From Hexactinellida sp. DTS-2022 (taxonomy: Eukaryota; Porifera; Hexactinellida): DNA of 64,000 nt. The notes under the pieces are model-generated. The model did no database searches and was not told the origin of the DNA. It worked only from the letters and a program-made list of their open reading frames with translations. Location of the stretch: positions 12,948,501-13,012,500 of the forward strand of contig JAPNXP010000001.1 in the NCBI GenBank assembly GCA_028753945.1. Direction: 5' to 3'. Positions within the stretch are counted from its first letter, which is position 1; each line of letters begins with the position of its first letter. Position numbers and translations under genes: made by a program. Positions 12,101 to 21,430 of this stretch are shown here, in pieces.

Positions 12101-14785
12101 ATTTGTTTTGAAAAGGTTTTAAACGAAACTGAAATACATAGCGTACACGAATTTTATCAACAATGTTCGTACTAACGAAGTTCTAGGTATATTAACCGTG
12201 TTCGTACTAACGAGCGTATAGTTATAATATGAATTTGTATTAACCGTATAAACTGTAGGGAGAGAGAGGAGACTCTGGTATCTATGGACCAGTCGGACTT
12301 CCAGGCAATGAAGTAAGAATCAACTATTAGAATGTCTAGACTCTAGAGTCAGATAGTTAGCTTGTATAACTTATTATAGGGACCCCAAGGCGACCCAGGA
12401 TCCTCAGGCAGCAGTGGGCAGAGAGGAGAACAGGTGCGTACTGACTAAACTGAATACTGGATTAACTGAACATAGACTATATTTAACTGACTACTAGATT
12501 AACTGAATATGAAGTTATTACAGTGGATGCCGGTTATAAGAACATCGTCACAAGACTGCAAATAATGTTCTTATAACCGGCATAACTTATCTAGGGGTAT
12601 ATGGCAACTGTTTTCCAGTAGAATGTTCTTATATCCGGATGTTCTTATAAACTGTGTTCTTATATCCGGCATCAACTGTATACAGTAAAAGTAACCGATG
12701 TTACAGTGGATATAATGATATAATGGATGTAGTGATAATTTGGCCAAAAATCTCATGTCCCCCCCCCGTTACAACTGTACCCATTATGTATGTATGTACT
12801 GAGTAGGCAGTTAGTATAAATACTGCTACGCTACTTTAGGGACCTCAAGGCTCTCCGGGAGAATTAGGCGCTACCGGGCCACAGGGGACAGATGGGCTGA
12901 ATGGACCTCCCGTAAGTTAATGTGCTAGCAAACGTATTGTGAGTTGCAACTGTATTGATTAACGCTTTGTTTCTCTAGGGATCCACAGGAGATCTTGTAA
13001 GTTAATAGTAACAAGTATAAACCCATGGAATGCAGATATTAGTTACTGATTGAACATTATTTAACGAGTTATAATACAAACTAAGTACTCACTACTAACG
13101 ATATTTAACTCAATTTAGGGTCCAACTGGTTCAAAGGGAGATCGCGGGCTACAGGTAAGTACATACAGCAACACTACACATATTGGTATCATTCTTATTC
13201 TAATACATTTGTTGTTTAGGGAGTAGCGGGACCTCCTGGACCGTCCGGAGTTGCTTCGGTAAGTACGGACTTGTTCGTTGAATGCAGTGAATATTTATCA
13301 TTGATTAATTGAAACCATTGAAACTACAACTTATATTTAAGACAATACCTTAGCTGTAATTTAATTTTTATCTTACTACTTCATAGGATGTAGAAAAAAA
13401 ACTGGAATAATTATATTATTGATTGGTAGTCTTATCAAACCCACATTCAAAAATTTTGGTGGGGGGGGGCAGTGTATTATGCATCCATTTGTAAATACGC
13501 TCCAAATCCTGGTCTGATCCAATTTTCATACGTCTAAATATCAAATTAATGTTACGGTATAGTTGAAGATTCCAAATTTTCGCGCTCCTAATTAATATTT
13601 TCCAAAAATCATACTCCAAAATGAGCGTCGCTATCATAGAACTAATATGCACACTTGCCAGGAATAAGATTTACGACAAACTCTACGCTAGGACTCTGCC
13701 CAATCATCCGGAGGGTCTGGCGACAAAGGAGACCTGTACGCGGGTATAACGGTTAACCAGGATTGCATGACAGAGCTAGTGAGGAACCTAGCCAGCAACC
13801 AGGGCAACCAACTGGGCGTTATAAATCGGGTCATACAGGCTCTCGTTGTGAAGGACGGACAGAGCAAATGCTCTGCATTCAGGAGCTGTGCTGACCTGCA
13901 TGATGTGCAGGCCGTTTCTAGGAAAGTGTTTGTGGATCCCAGCGCTTCTGCCGGGGGAATAAATGCATACAGGTCATACTGCGACCAGACCAAACTGAGA
14001 TGTACCGAGCTCGTTAGATCAGAGGTAAATACCGATTTGTTTATACATATACTGTAATATCTAATATGTAGATAAACACTAACTAACTTACTAACAAACA
14101 AACAAACAAACAAACAAACAAACAAACAACTAACTAACTAACTAACAAACAAAATAAACAAACACATATTAATTGTCCTGTCAGAAGTTTTATAAACCAT
14201 TTTGCGTATTATTATAATTTTGTTGAATAAGTTTAGCAGAACACAGAGAAACACCTGTTGTATGCTAAAATTAACTTCCATTCTCACACAAATGCTATAA
14301 CTAAATGACTCCGGTTTAATAACAATAAGTACAATAAGTACATTTTCAATGTCCTTATTTAAACTACGTGTATTACAACACGGTATTATCAATACCAATA
14401 AGTACACTTTAAAGTTCATTCCTTAATGAATATATTTTCACCTATTACACACGGTACTACCAACTAGATCGATATCGGGAAGTACACTGTGCAGAAGAAG
14501 TATCTCCTGCTGCTATCGAGTAACTACACCCGAGACGGCGACATAGAGTGCCACTCCCCTATAGAGAGTTTGTCGACAGAGAGTTTCAACGGACAGGTAG
14601 AAATATCTCAGGGCAAGATAGTCACTAGGGTAGATACCTGTGCCAGCCTCACACAGGCTATTAATGGGCTGGGCTGTGATAGGGAGGGAAGGAAACAGTT
14701 CGTAATCAGTGCACAAGCCTACATCGTGCCTCGTATAGCTAGGTGTGTCAAGCTTGATAACGGAAAAGAAACTTTCTGTCCCTAA
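107..14785 (+). CDS. Fibrillar collagen alpha chain, 5'-partial, 48 exons
   Basis: This encodes a secreted extracellular-matrix collagen chain that would trimerise and assemble into fibrils. Exons, all phase 0 with GT-AG borders: 107-160, 221-286, 600-659, 728-781, 1172-1225, 1295-1348, 1530-1583, 2065-2172, 2661-2705, 2766-2918, 3547-3591, 3667-3720, 3799-3843, 3909-3962, 4490-4534, 4592-4645, 4704-4757, 5409-5462, 5527-5634, 5986-6030, 6101-6154, 6403-6447, 6521-6628, 6703-6756, 7285-7437, 7946-7990, 8052-8105, 8161-8322, 8669-8722, 8781-8834, 8904-8957, 9333-9386, 9441-9494, 10231-10446, 10806-11075, 11139-11192, 11614-11667, 11728-11781, 11838-11891, 11950-12003, 12259-12312, 12380-12433, 12840-12911, 12979-12996, 13119-13154, 13220-13258, 13692-14024, 14468-14785. 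Helix exons begin with a complete Gly codon and are multiples of 9 bp (mostly 45, 54 or 108), except the last (39 bp). From 728 to 13258 the Gly-X-Y run is unbroken and sums to about 1017 residues, close to the ~1014 usual for fibrillar collagens. Signal peptide and N-propeptide start lie upstream of the window. Confidence 0.95.
221..659 (+). other. Break between minor and major collagen helix (N-telopeptide-like exons)
   Basis: Exon 221-286 carries six Gly-X-Y triplets, then GYF and a lone Val. Exon 600-659 is in frame but not collagenous: it reads [20 protein letters not shown]. Exon 728-781 then starts the long perfect helix. The position, some 1017 residues before the end of the helix, is where fibrillar collagens have the N-telopeptide between the minor and major helices. 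The two lysines could serve as cross-link sites; the single Cys is unusual. The intron 287-599 contains a TTATAACG-type MITE. Exon 600-659 rests on good splice sites and an open frame, not on homology. Confidence 0.6.
405..577. mobile_element. MITE, TTATAACG family, in collagen intron
   Basis: The ends are inverted copies (AACTCCCGTTATAACC and a TTATAACGAGAG-type right end) starting near CAGT. Related copies lie at about 11223-11304, 36226-36474, 37983-38142, 58575-58757 and 63556-63740. The terminal sequence and TA flanks suggest a non-autonomous pogo/Tc1-mariner-like element. The left end is slightly degraded, so the boundary is approximate. Confidence 0.6.
852..951. mobile_element. 100-bp MITE with GGAGGTTTACCTG ends, in collagen intron
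   Basis: Near-perfect terminal inverted repeats (CAGT/GAAACCT-type left end, AGGTTTACCTG right end) are flanked by TA. A second copy of exactly the same length lies at 46227-46326, and a longer one at 29612-29796. The TA flanks and CAG terminus fit a pogo-like MITE. It lies in the intron between the exons at 728-781 and 1172-1225. Confidence 0.7.
1640..1721. mobile_element. Short MITE (GTTCGCATAATA family) in collagen intron
   Basis: CAGTAAAGTTCGCATAATA at the left is matched by the inverted TATGCAAACTCTACTG at the right, with TA flanks. Longer relatives are at 5662-5796, 10578-10716 and about 59694-60335. All share a TTCGC(G/T)TAAT subterminal motif and a body reading 'tagcaa' on either strand. 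Confidence 0.6.
2203..2555. mobile_element. Nested MITEs: CTGTTTTTCTAAC element split by an ACCTCGTTAA element
   Basis: The outer element starts CAGTAGAAACCTG and ends in the inverted AGAAAAAACCGAATTCGACTG with TA flanks. It is interrupted at about 2228-2407 by a second element with ends GTAGAACCTCGTTAA and ACGAGGTTCTACTG, also TA-flanked. A second, left-truncated outer copy is at about 35104-35256, and a second inner-family copy at 56879-57243. Two pogo-like MITE families were therefore active at different times. Confidence 0.65.
4037..4128. mobile_element. MITE, CAGTGGATGCCGGTTATAAG family, in collagen intron
   Basis: Inverted ends (CAGTGGATGGCGGTTATAAG and CTTATATCCGATATCTACT) follow a TA. 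Other copies are 12521-12678 (another collagen intron) and 56959-57137, where insertion at TA can be proved against an empty site. The family is a pogo-like MITE. Confidence 0.65.
5145..5403. repeat. AT-rich minisatellite in collagen intron
   Basis: This is a run of imperfect units of about 27 bp built on 'acagtataaactaacac' and 'tatataacaac', ending a few bases before the acceptor of exon 5409-5462. The array occupies the pyrimidine-tract side of the intron, so length changes here could affect splicing; that is inference. Confidence 0.75.
5662..5796. mobile_element. MITE (TTCGCATAATAGCAAA family) in collagen intron
   Basis: CAGTAGTGTTCGCATAATAG at the left and GGCGGGTACCACTG at the right are imperfect inverted ends with TA flanks. 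The interior alternates 'gctattag' and 'ctattagcaa' in both orientations, so it can fold. The family is the same as 10578-10716. Confidence 0.55.
7704..7874. mobile_element. MITE with CAGTGAACCCCGGAAT ends in collagen intron
   Basis: The ends CAGTGAACCCCGGAATAG and ATTCCGGGGTTCCACTG are inverted copies flanked by TA. The intron runs between exons 7285-7437 and 7946-7990. This is a pogo-like MITE of a family seen only once in the window. Confidence 0.65.
10578..10716. mobile_element. MITE (GTGTTCGCTTAAT family) in collagen intron
   Basis: The inverted ends read GTGGTGTTCGCTTAATTAA and TGTGAACACCACTG. The body contains 'gctctattagcaagc', as in the copies at 5662-5796 and 59694-60335. Confidence 0.6.
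11223..11304. mobile_element. Short MITE (TTATAACGAAG) in collagen intron
   Basis: An 82-bp element with ends CAGTGAGCTCTCGTTATAACG and AATGGGAGTTCACTG sits in TA flanks. It is an internally deleted relative of the element at 405-577, and includes the same 'gcttgggacctg' block. Confidence 0.65.
12521..12678. mobile_element. MITE, CAGTGGATGCCGG family, in collagen intron
   Basis: CAGTGGATGCCGGTTATAAG at the left and TTATATCCGGCATCAACTG at the right, with TA on both sides. The interior has further inverted 'gttcttata' motifs. It shares its ends with the 56959-57137 copy. Confidence 0.65.
13470..13627. repeat. Interspersed repeat in last helix-COLFI intron
   Basis: The block from 'cagtgtatta' through 'atgttacggtatag' to 'tcatactccaaa' also occurs at about 8370-8510 (another collagen intron) and at the window end, 63884-64000. 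No clear terminal inverted repeat is visible. It is a dispersed repeat of unknown class. Confidence 0.6.
13692..14785 (+). CDS. COLFI C-propeptide of the collagen (last two exons)
   Basis: Two exons (13692-14024 and 14468-14785, stop TAA) encode about 216 residues after the triple helix. This is the fibrillar-collagen C-propeptide, which selects and registers three chains in the ER before helix folding. The first exon has a short Ser/Gly-rich telopeptide-like start, then CADL, a FVDP block and a following Cys-Asp, matching the C-DL...IDP...FC pattern of COLFI. The second starts IDIGKY, contains LLLLSSNYT followed by Cys (the equivalent of the conserved LLS...C stretch, with a possible N-glycosylation site) and ends in a Cys-Pro close to the stop. 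I count ten cysteines, five per exon. The Cys usually found just after the DP motif appears to be absent. The 443-bp intron between them holds a CTAA/CAAA simple repeat. Confidence 0.9.
14086..14155. repeat. CTAA/CAAA simple repeat
   Basis: A pure tract of 'ctaa' and 'caaa' tetranucleotides lies in the intron that separates the two COLFI exons. It opens artificial reading frames but codes for nothing I recognise. Confidence 0.85.
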
Positions 14786-15350
14786 ATTAACTACTCTGCA
14801 TTTTAATTAATTTTATTTTGTCAATTTGTATATTATTGTATTACAGTGTTTGGTGTTTAAGGAAGGATTTGAGGTGTTATGTGTTTGTAATAACTTTCGC
14901 ATTTGTTAACCTGAGTAGGTTAATTATCTACTTGTCAATTTCAGTAGAACGTTTGTGTACAGCTTAATTAAACTTATTAATATTTGTATCTGTCAAACTC
15001 TATTAATAACTGTGGAATATAGTCTGGGTACAAACAATACTGTAGATTGCTAATTTACTGAAAGAGCCAACTAAATGGGTTTCTAATTGTTAAACAATAG
15101 AACAGATATTAAATACAAATGTTAAGTTTGGCCATCATGTAGGATATAACTCGGTTAATACGTATCTGGGTAAGTCTACATATTATAGAGGTGTTTGCAT
15201 ATTAGTTTTAGAAATTACTCTAATAGCAATTGCTCCAATACTTGTAGCAATAAGGCTGCATTAACTAACAAATTCATGGAAAATGAGACTAGCTATGTCA
15301 GCCATTTCAACAAGGATTCCGCGAATATTTTCAAAGGTAATAGTTGTAAA

Positions 15351-15639
15351 TAGTGTTGTAAGGTCGGAAAATTTCCTAGGAAATTTCCAAAAAATTACCA
15401 AATTTCCGGAAATTTACATGGAAAAATTATTATATATACCTAGTTTTTTTAATTTGATAAACCATATCTATAATGTAGAGTTGTTACTGTGCGCTTGTTA
15501 TTTTTCCTCATGACAGTCTAACTTAAGTAGCACAAAAATTTCGGCAATTTCAAACAAAGTTCCTAAGCATAATATGAAATATGTAATCTATCCAGAAATT
15601 TCCATAGAAAACAAAATTTTTGGAAATTTTACAACACTA
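15351..15639. mobile_element. hAT-like MITE with 8-bp target duplication and empty site
   Basis: The 289-bp element has inverted ends TAGTGTTGTAAGG / TTTTACAACACTA and is flanked on both sides by GTTGTAAA. The duplicate locus near 54170-54180 has a single GTTGTAAA and no element, so the duplication is target-site-derived. A related copy at 20171-20344 plus 21431-21524 is split by a Helitron. The interior is AAATTTCC-rich and palindromic. Confidence 0.85.
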
Positions 15640-15890
15640 GTTGTAAATACGTTCCAGGAACTAACAAATACAGTGGAACTTCGTTAGAACAGCACGGTTA
15701 ATACGAACACTACTTCAGTCCCCCTGAATTTGGCCACTATACTAATAGTATAGTGGGCACAGTAAAAAAATACAAGTTGATGTTTATGTCTCTCAAACAA
15801 ACAATAATATAAGTATCGAAAACATGCATCTACAATAAATATTGAATAAAATAATGTAATAAATATGAAAAAGTTCGCGAATAATATTAT

Positions 15891-17124
15891 CTAAAAGAAT
15901 TGCAGTTTGTGAGAAGCTTTCACATCAACAACAACAACAAGTCCCTCCTTGTTGATGTCTATGCCTTTAGGAAATTGGAACTCTCCAGGTCCTGTCCCTT
16001 CGTGTCCAATGGTACCGACAAGTTGTACCTCTCTGTTGAACACTTTAACATTATGAGCTCCAATGTCACTAGTTATAATTTTCCAGTGTCTGTCCAGACA
16101 GAAATAGCTAACTCCAATCAGCTGTTCCTGTGACACAATCGAATGAATGCATTAGGTTCCCATCTCTGGAGAATGATTGGACAGGATAGGAGCACTCATC
16201 AAATAAGACTATAAATAGAGAGGGAGCTAATTTTAGGTCCCATATTCTAGTGTCCTCTGTTATATGTGGAGAGTTAAGTGGAGTCATATCGACAGAGCTC
16301 AAATTCTCAACACTAAAATGAGATATGCTATTAGAATCATACATTCCTACATACAGTGTGTTTGTGTCAACTGACAGACCACGCATAAGATACTCTGTTT
16401 CAACACGACACAGAATATCCCCAGACACTTTATCTAGCTTGCAGATACTACGTGGATAATCACAGCTGACAAACAGGTGATGGAGTGAGACAGTTATGGA
16501 ATTAGGAAAAGTCATTCCGTGTGGCTCAATTGTTCTAGAATAATTGCCTTCTTTGCTAAACACCTGAATCCTATTAACAACATAATCGGACACAAATATA
16601 TCTCCATTGTCTCTGCCTATTGATAGACCATAAGGAGTATCTAAATCCATTTGTCCCTCTCTTTTATTGACACCAGATCACACTGGGTTGTGTCTGTTCA
16701 AGTAGGATACACCCTCACACAAGCGACACAATCAAGCCATGCCACCTTCCAACCACCCGTCATGCTACTCGAGCCACACAGATGGAATCCGATCCACCGT
16801 CGCTTCTAGTCACCGTATCTTCTCGTCCAACTCTCGGGACACATTTACTAGAGTCTCATTGAGCTCATTGTGTTGGAGATTGTGTGACGCATCAGCTTTG
16901 GTCACTTTCAACTGATTCAGCTTCACCTGTCTATCCTCCACTTGTGTCTCTGCCACACGGACCACTTCATCCAGCTGTGCCACCAGTTCGAGGTGTCTGC
17001 CACGTAGCACTTGGAAATAATACTCGAATCGGACACGTAACTCCTCTTTCGCTATTAAAACTTCCCCTCGAATTCGTTCCAGCTCTCTGGCTGTCTCTTC
17101 TCGCATGTCAGTTGCCATTGCCAT
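15891..17124 (-). pseudogene. TRIM-like coiled-coil/NHL-repeat pseudogene, copy 1
   Basis: The intact ancestor would be a cytosolic protein with an N-terminal coiled coil (MAMATDMREETARELERIRG onward, about 110 residues) followed by an NHL-type six-bladed propeller; motifs such as IQVFSKEGNYSRTI, VKVFNREVQLVGTIG and GPGEFQFPKGI are typical NHL strands. No RING or B-box is visible upstream. Three lesions are seen by comparison with copy 2: AGA to TGA at 16810-16812, TGG to TGA at 16678-16680, and a 4-bp tandem duplication near 16141-16149 that shifts the frame before the last propeller blades. The start at 17124 directly follows an acceptor-like AG, so earlier exons may have existed. A programmed function is unlikely. 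Confidence 0.8.
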
Positions 17125-17512
17125 GAAACCTAACTAGTTATAAAAATATATTTACATGAGTTTACCCATTTTTTGTCAACAGCAACAACAACAATACGCG
17201 CAATTGGCAAACAATTTATCATATTGCATAAGTATTTTATAGTTTCATTTTAATTTGAAACTCAAAAAATTTCCTTTGAAAACTAAAACAACAAATGTCA
17301 AACAGTCAAGTTATTTCATTATGAACATTTAAGGGACCAAAAAAGTGTTCATACTTGTAATTTCACTCCAAAAATTTTATGAAATAATAACCAATTTAAT
17401 GTAGAACCCAATTAACCGGTATTAACAGAGTCTAATGTATCATACAAATATATATATACAATATGTGTAAAAAAGTGATAATAATGACTTCACAAACAAT
17501 AAAGAAATAAGT

Positions 17513-17640
17513 TTATATCTCAATTGGAGAAAGCAAACGTTTCCTTAGTATCCTGGCAAGATCTCTTCTCCCTAGTGTCCCGAATAGACTTACGAACTCA
17601 GTTTCCATCCCAGCTCTTATAGCGTCTATTCGACTCTCGG
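17513..17640 (-). pseudogene. C-terminal exon remnant upstream of the NHL pseudogene
   Basis: On the minus strand an open stretch reads ESRIDAIRAGMETEFVSLFG and on to RKRLLSPIEI before a TAA at 17513. The last part is conserved in copy 2 (about 56199-56255). Extending upstream meets an in-frame TGA just before HNPATDIKYSE. The family is not recognised; conservation between the duplicates suggests it was once coding. Confidence 0.35.
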
Positions 17641-18430
17641 AATACTTAATGTCCGTAGCCGGGTTATGTCAGAACTCTACGGCAATGCTCTGCTGCGGGA
17701 AATGGGCACACAAGGCTTTCTTCAGAGCTCAAAAGAGTCTTAGGGGCGGACACCCCGGCTTAAAGGAATGGTCCCGAAAACAGGGCCGAATTAAACACAG
17801 AAATTTTAAACCCCATTTACGGCATTAATTAATCCCATTATTTAAAAATTTTCTCCAATCAGACGCAGAATTTAATGCTGAAAAAAAATTGAGGGTTTAG
17901 TATAACATTTTATGAGTTAAGGACCAGACAAATTTTGAAAGGTGTTAAAAATGTGTTAAAAATGTATCAAAAATGTTTTAATCAGAAATCGTAACCCCAG
18001 GTGAAAATTTGACTGTCACTGCACCTTCATGCCAAGTTTCAGCCATCAACTAAAAAGAAGTGTCCTGGGCACCGTTTACGGAGAAAAAATCTAGAATAAT
18101 CTATACTATTAATAGACAAACCTTTATGTATATATATTTGTTTGTATGTTCCAAGTTGATTGAAGAAACTGGACGGTTTCCAACAATAAATAGTGCCAGA
18201 ATCTATCAAATGAGACGCGAAGTGTCCAACCGTCGCTAAGCTACCGTGACCGTATTTCGTTAAAATTTCGAAGAAAGTTTTCTAACAGTTTTACTGAATC
18301 TTATTTCGAGGAAATACAGGAGATTGGCAGCACAATTATGGCACAAACAAAACCCAATTTGAAAATTCGTGCACTGTGAAAAGGTGTAGAATTGTATTCT
18401 ATCGAATGCATTTATATGCATTCGATAGAG
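17641..18430. other. Intergenic repeats
   Basis: No gene is supported. The stretch 17795-18080 ('ccccatttac', 'gaccagacaaatttt', 'ggtgttaaa') is repeated at about 24700-24975. At about 18106 an A is followed by TCTATACTATTAAT, which resembles the 5' end of the Helitrons below. From 18352 an inverted repeat begins ('cgtgcactgtgaaaagg') whose other arm is at about 18777-18811, around the inserted hAT element. Confidence 0.5.
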
Positions 18431-18770
18431 CAGTGGTTCTCAACCTTTTTGTTACCGTGGCCCACCGAGGGTACTGCAGTTAAAACCGTGGCCCACGATA
18501 CATTAGCATTACAATACTAGTATTTTACTCTAATAAGTTACTGGTAATAATCAAGAATGTTTAAGGTGTTTACAGAAAATCTTTATTGCGAAATTAATGC
18601 GAGCATTGGCATTGTACATCTTCCATCAAATGTGAAATATGAGAGTGCAATAATGATCTATTAATAATTCTAGAGTTCATTTATTTTTATAAGTACTAAA
18701 CATAAAATTTTGAACACTAGCCCATGGCTCACTGAAAATAAGTCCATGGCCCACAGGTTGAGAAACAGCG
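18431..18770. mobile_element. hAT-type MITE (CAGTGGTTCTCAACC), 340 bp
   Basis: Terminal inverted repeats CAGTGGTTCTCAACCT and AGGTTGAGAAACAGCG are flanked by a perfect 8-bp duplication, CGATAGAG (18423-18430 and 18771-18778). The TIR is of the Charlie-like hAT type. It lies in one arm of a palindromic repeat. Confidence 0.85.
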
Positions 18771-20344
18771 CGATAGAGAATACAATTCTACACCTTTTCA
18801 CAGTGCACGATATATAGTATATTCAGGCACTATTTATTGCTACTATTGTGATGTTAAACAGGTGTAAATGAGTCCAACTAAAATGTAATACAAATCGTGA
18901 CCCCCCCCCGTAATCCATGATACATCCAGGGGCGGCACACCCGATACGGCTGGTGCGGCGAGCGCCGTACCACTTTTCAGAGTGTTCCGGCGTCGCCGCA
19001 CCACTTCAGGATGGCCAGCTTTGCTGTACCACCTCTATCTGTTCGAAATTAAACAATTAATTGACAACTTATCCAATTAATGATTTTATGATCGTTGAAC
19101 CACACTCAAATACCTGGTGTTGAACCGCCGGACAACATTAGAATACTGTAAAATTCTCCGCCGTACCACTTTTCGAAAGGACGTGCTGCCCCTGAGTCAT
19201 CTATAATGAAAATTTGGGCTCTTAGTAAATAAAACTCAGTTCCTTGGAGAGGATACGGACCAACTAATAACTAAAATAACAAAGCAGTAATTCAATACTG
19301 GGGGATTTATACAAAACTATAATCGGCACAGTAAAGAAATTATAAATGTATAAAAATGTAAAAAGAAGCTACAAGATACCGTTAACCAACTGATAGAAGA
19401 GAGGAGTTAGTATAAACTTAACGGTGTGCTGTGGGAAATATCGGATGGGGAATGTGTTAAAGAAAAACTAACAGAATTAACCTAAACAGCTGTGACGTAA
19501 CTGAAACTACAGTCGACTCCGCTTAATAGAGTCACCTCGGGGCAGGTGGATTTGCCCGATTAAGCGGAGAAATATATTAACCGAAGATATTTTAAGCCAA
19601 AATGTAATTCCGTTCCATAAATCCTGCGATATCACATTAACAAGATTAATATAGGTCGCTAATAGCATAAATACTCTAGTTAGCAATTCAATGCATTTGT
19701 CCCGTTATACAGATATCTGATTCTATCAGTTATTTACAGCTATTCGTTCCGCTACGAGAGTTTTCATACCTTTTATCAGCACTTAACGCACTCGCTTATA
19801 TTTCAAACAGAATACAGTAGACCTCGTTAATAGGAACAACAGGGATAATCAAAATGTGTACTCTTATCCGGAATTCGTATTAATTAACTTAAATAGAAAA
19901 TGTTACTCAGGCCCGCAACACTATGACATTTTTCCATTGTGGCCCGCGCTCTAAAAAGTTTGGACACCTCTGCTGTAGAGAATGGGCTGTAGTGTCATTA
20001 TGTATCATTGGGGGTTTGTTATGGTAGTATGTAATCTCATTGGGGAGTTGTTAAACACCCATACAGTGTATCCGTTAATGTTTAACCGCTAAGAAAATAT
20101 AGGAGACAAAATAAATTATTTTATACGAGCCCTTCGGTCTAGGTCGCTTTGCAACGGATCTGTACTACGTAAGTGTTGTAAAATTCGAAATTTTTTGTTT
20201 TCTATGGAAATTTCTGGAAAGATTACATACTTCAAATTATGCTTAGGAACTTTATTTGAAATTGCCAAAATTTTTGTGCTACTTAAGTTGGACTGTCATG
20301 AGGAAAAATAACAAGCGCACAGTAACAACTCTACATTATAGATA
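18771..20344. other. Intergenic repeats between hAT element and Helitron
   Basis: No gene seen. At about 18927-19195 a sequence with inverted ends AGGGGCGGCAC / GTGCTGCCCCT resembles another hAT MITE. A fragment with CGACTCCGCTTAAT ends (pogo-like) begins near 19511. The block 19975-20150 is repeated at 60537-60700. 20171-20344 is the left part of the TAGTGTTGT element that the Helitron interrupted. Confidence 0.5.
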
Positions 20345-21430
20345 CAAGCTGCTCGCCCGCGCTACGCGCGTTCTTACAACTTGCACTCGGGCCTGTGGCC
20401 CTCGCTTGTATTTAAAACAGTTGTATTTTTAAATACATACTCCAATAGACTCAATGCAAATTGAGTAATGTATGTGCATGATTGAGCTCAAACTGATTCT
20501 AGGAGCCTATAAAAATGTCGGTTATGTAACGAAAAATTAACAAAATTATATACCCCCTCCCTACATCTCGCTTTTTGCCATTTTGTAATAAAAAAGGACG
20601 GGCTGTAATACTTACCCCTTGGCATTACTTAAAATTCAACGGCCTTATGCACAGGTTCATTATATTACGGGAAATCATATGAGTAATATTTAGGTGACCG
20701 CTAGTGACACACATAACAGTAATGCTATTGTTTCAGAGTAGGGCTGTGCCCCCCTAAGCTGTCTATTTATCCATGGGCCCTAGGGCCTACGCCTAGCCAT
20801 AGGTATATACGTATAAGGACAGAAAATAAATTGGGAATACTAATCAGCGCCTGTATTGTTGAATATTTATGCTAATTAGAACTTACAATTTTTTAGATAT
20901 TAACGCATGATCGTGTATATTAATGAACCGACTCCAAATAGAAATTAATTAAATATCACTAAGGAACTGTACAACTCTGTGGACCCCTGACTTTGGGCTG
21001 TGGAGAAGTTATTGAATTGATTGTTAATAATCAAATAGACACAATGGAATGTTAGAAATGTATGGGTAGACAGAGTGAACACAATAACTGATTGGATGAA
21101 TGAACTTCCTCTAGACCAATTAAATCACAGTCTCAGATAGGCATTCTATAACGCACACTTGACAATTGATAGAGAGACTGAAATCCTTTTATACGAATTG
21201 AATGCTAGCTGCTAATCCATACTGGAAAACCCTCGAATTTAATAGGCTAAAGTTTTGTCACCTTTAGGGAAGGGAAGATGTTATTTTTTTTCTTAGATAT
21301 TAGAACTTGTTCCTAGAAACAATATCTTCCACCCCCCTGCCAAATTTCAAGTCTGTAGCTCTTACCAGTTCCTCAATCAATTCCGAACAAAAAAACAAAC
21401 AAACAAATCATTGTGATTTAATATATAAGA
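20345..21430 (-). mobile_element. Non-autonomous Helitron, 1086 bp, precise empty site known
   Basis: On the minus strand the element starts TCTTATATATTAAATCAC and ends GGGCGAGCAGCTTG. It sits exactly between A and T of 'aaacca|tatctat', a sequence present uninterrupted in the related MITE at 15351-15639 (about 15457-15470). There is no target duplication. Near the 3' end are two perfect hairpins with three-base loops, GGGCC/GGCCC and CGCGC/GCGCG, and the last 11 bases can also pair (CGAG-CAG-CTTG, one G-T pair). No Rep/helicase ORF is present. Part of the body (20346-20755) is repeated at 22247-22625 and 61404-61833. Confidence 0.8.

Larger units (their letters stand above)
15010..17590. repeat. 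Segmental duplication, copy 1 (TRIM/NHL locus)
   Basis: From the 'ggtctgggtac'-like block near 15020 to the 'ggaaacgtttgctttc' block near 17560 this matches 53575-56255 in the same orientation, in coding and flanking sequence alike. The copies differ by insertions: 15351-15639 only here; 53677-53935 and 55967-56099 only in the other. The copies lie about 38 kb apart on the same strand. Confidence 0.85.

Noticed and set aside
13386-13409. Possible alternative terminal exon after the last helix exon
   Set aside because: A good acceptor is followed by DVEKKLE and a stop, which would remove the COLFI domain; no support beyond one AG, and the exon at 13692 continues the gene properly.
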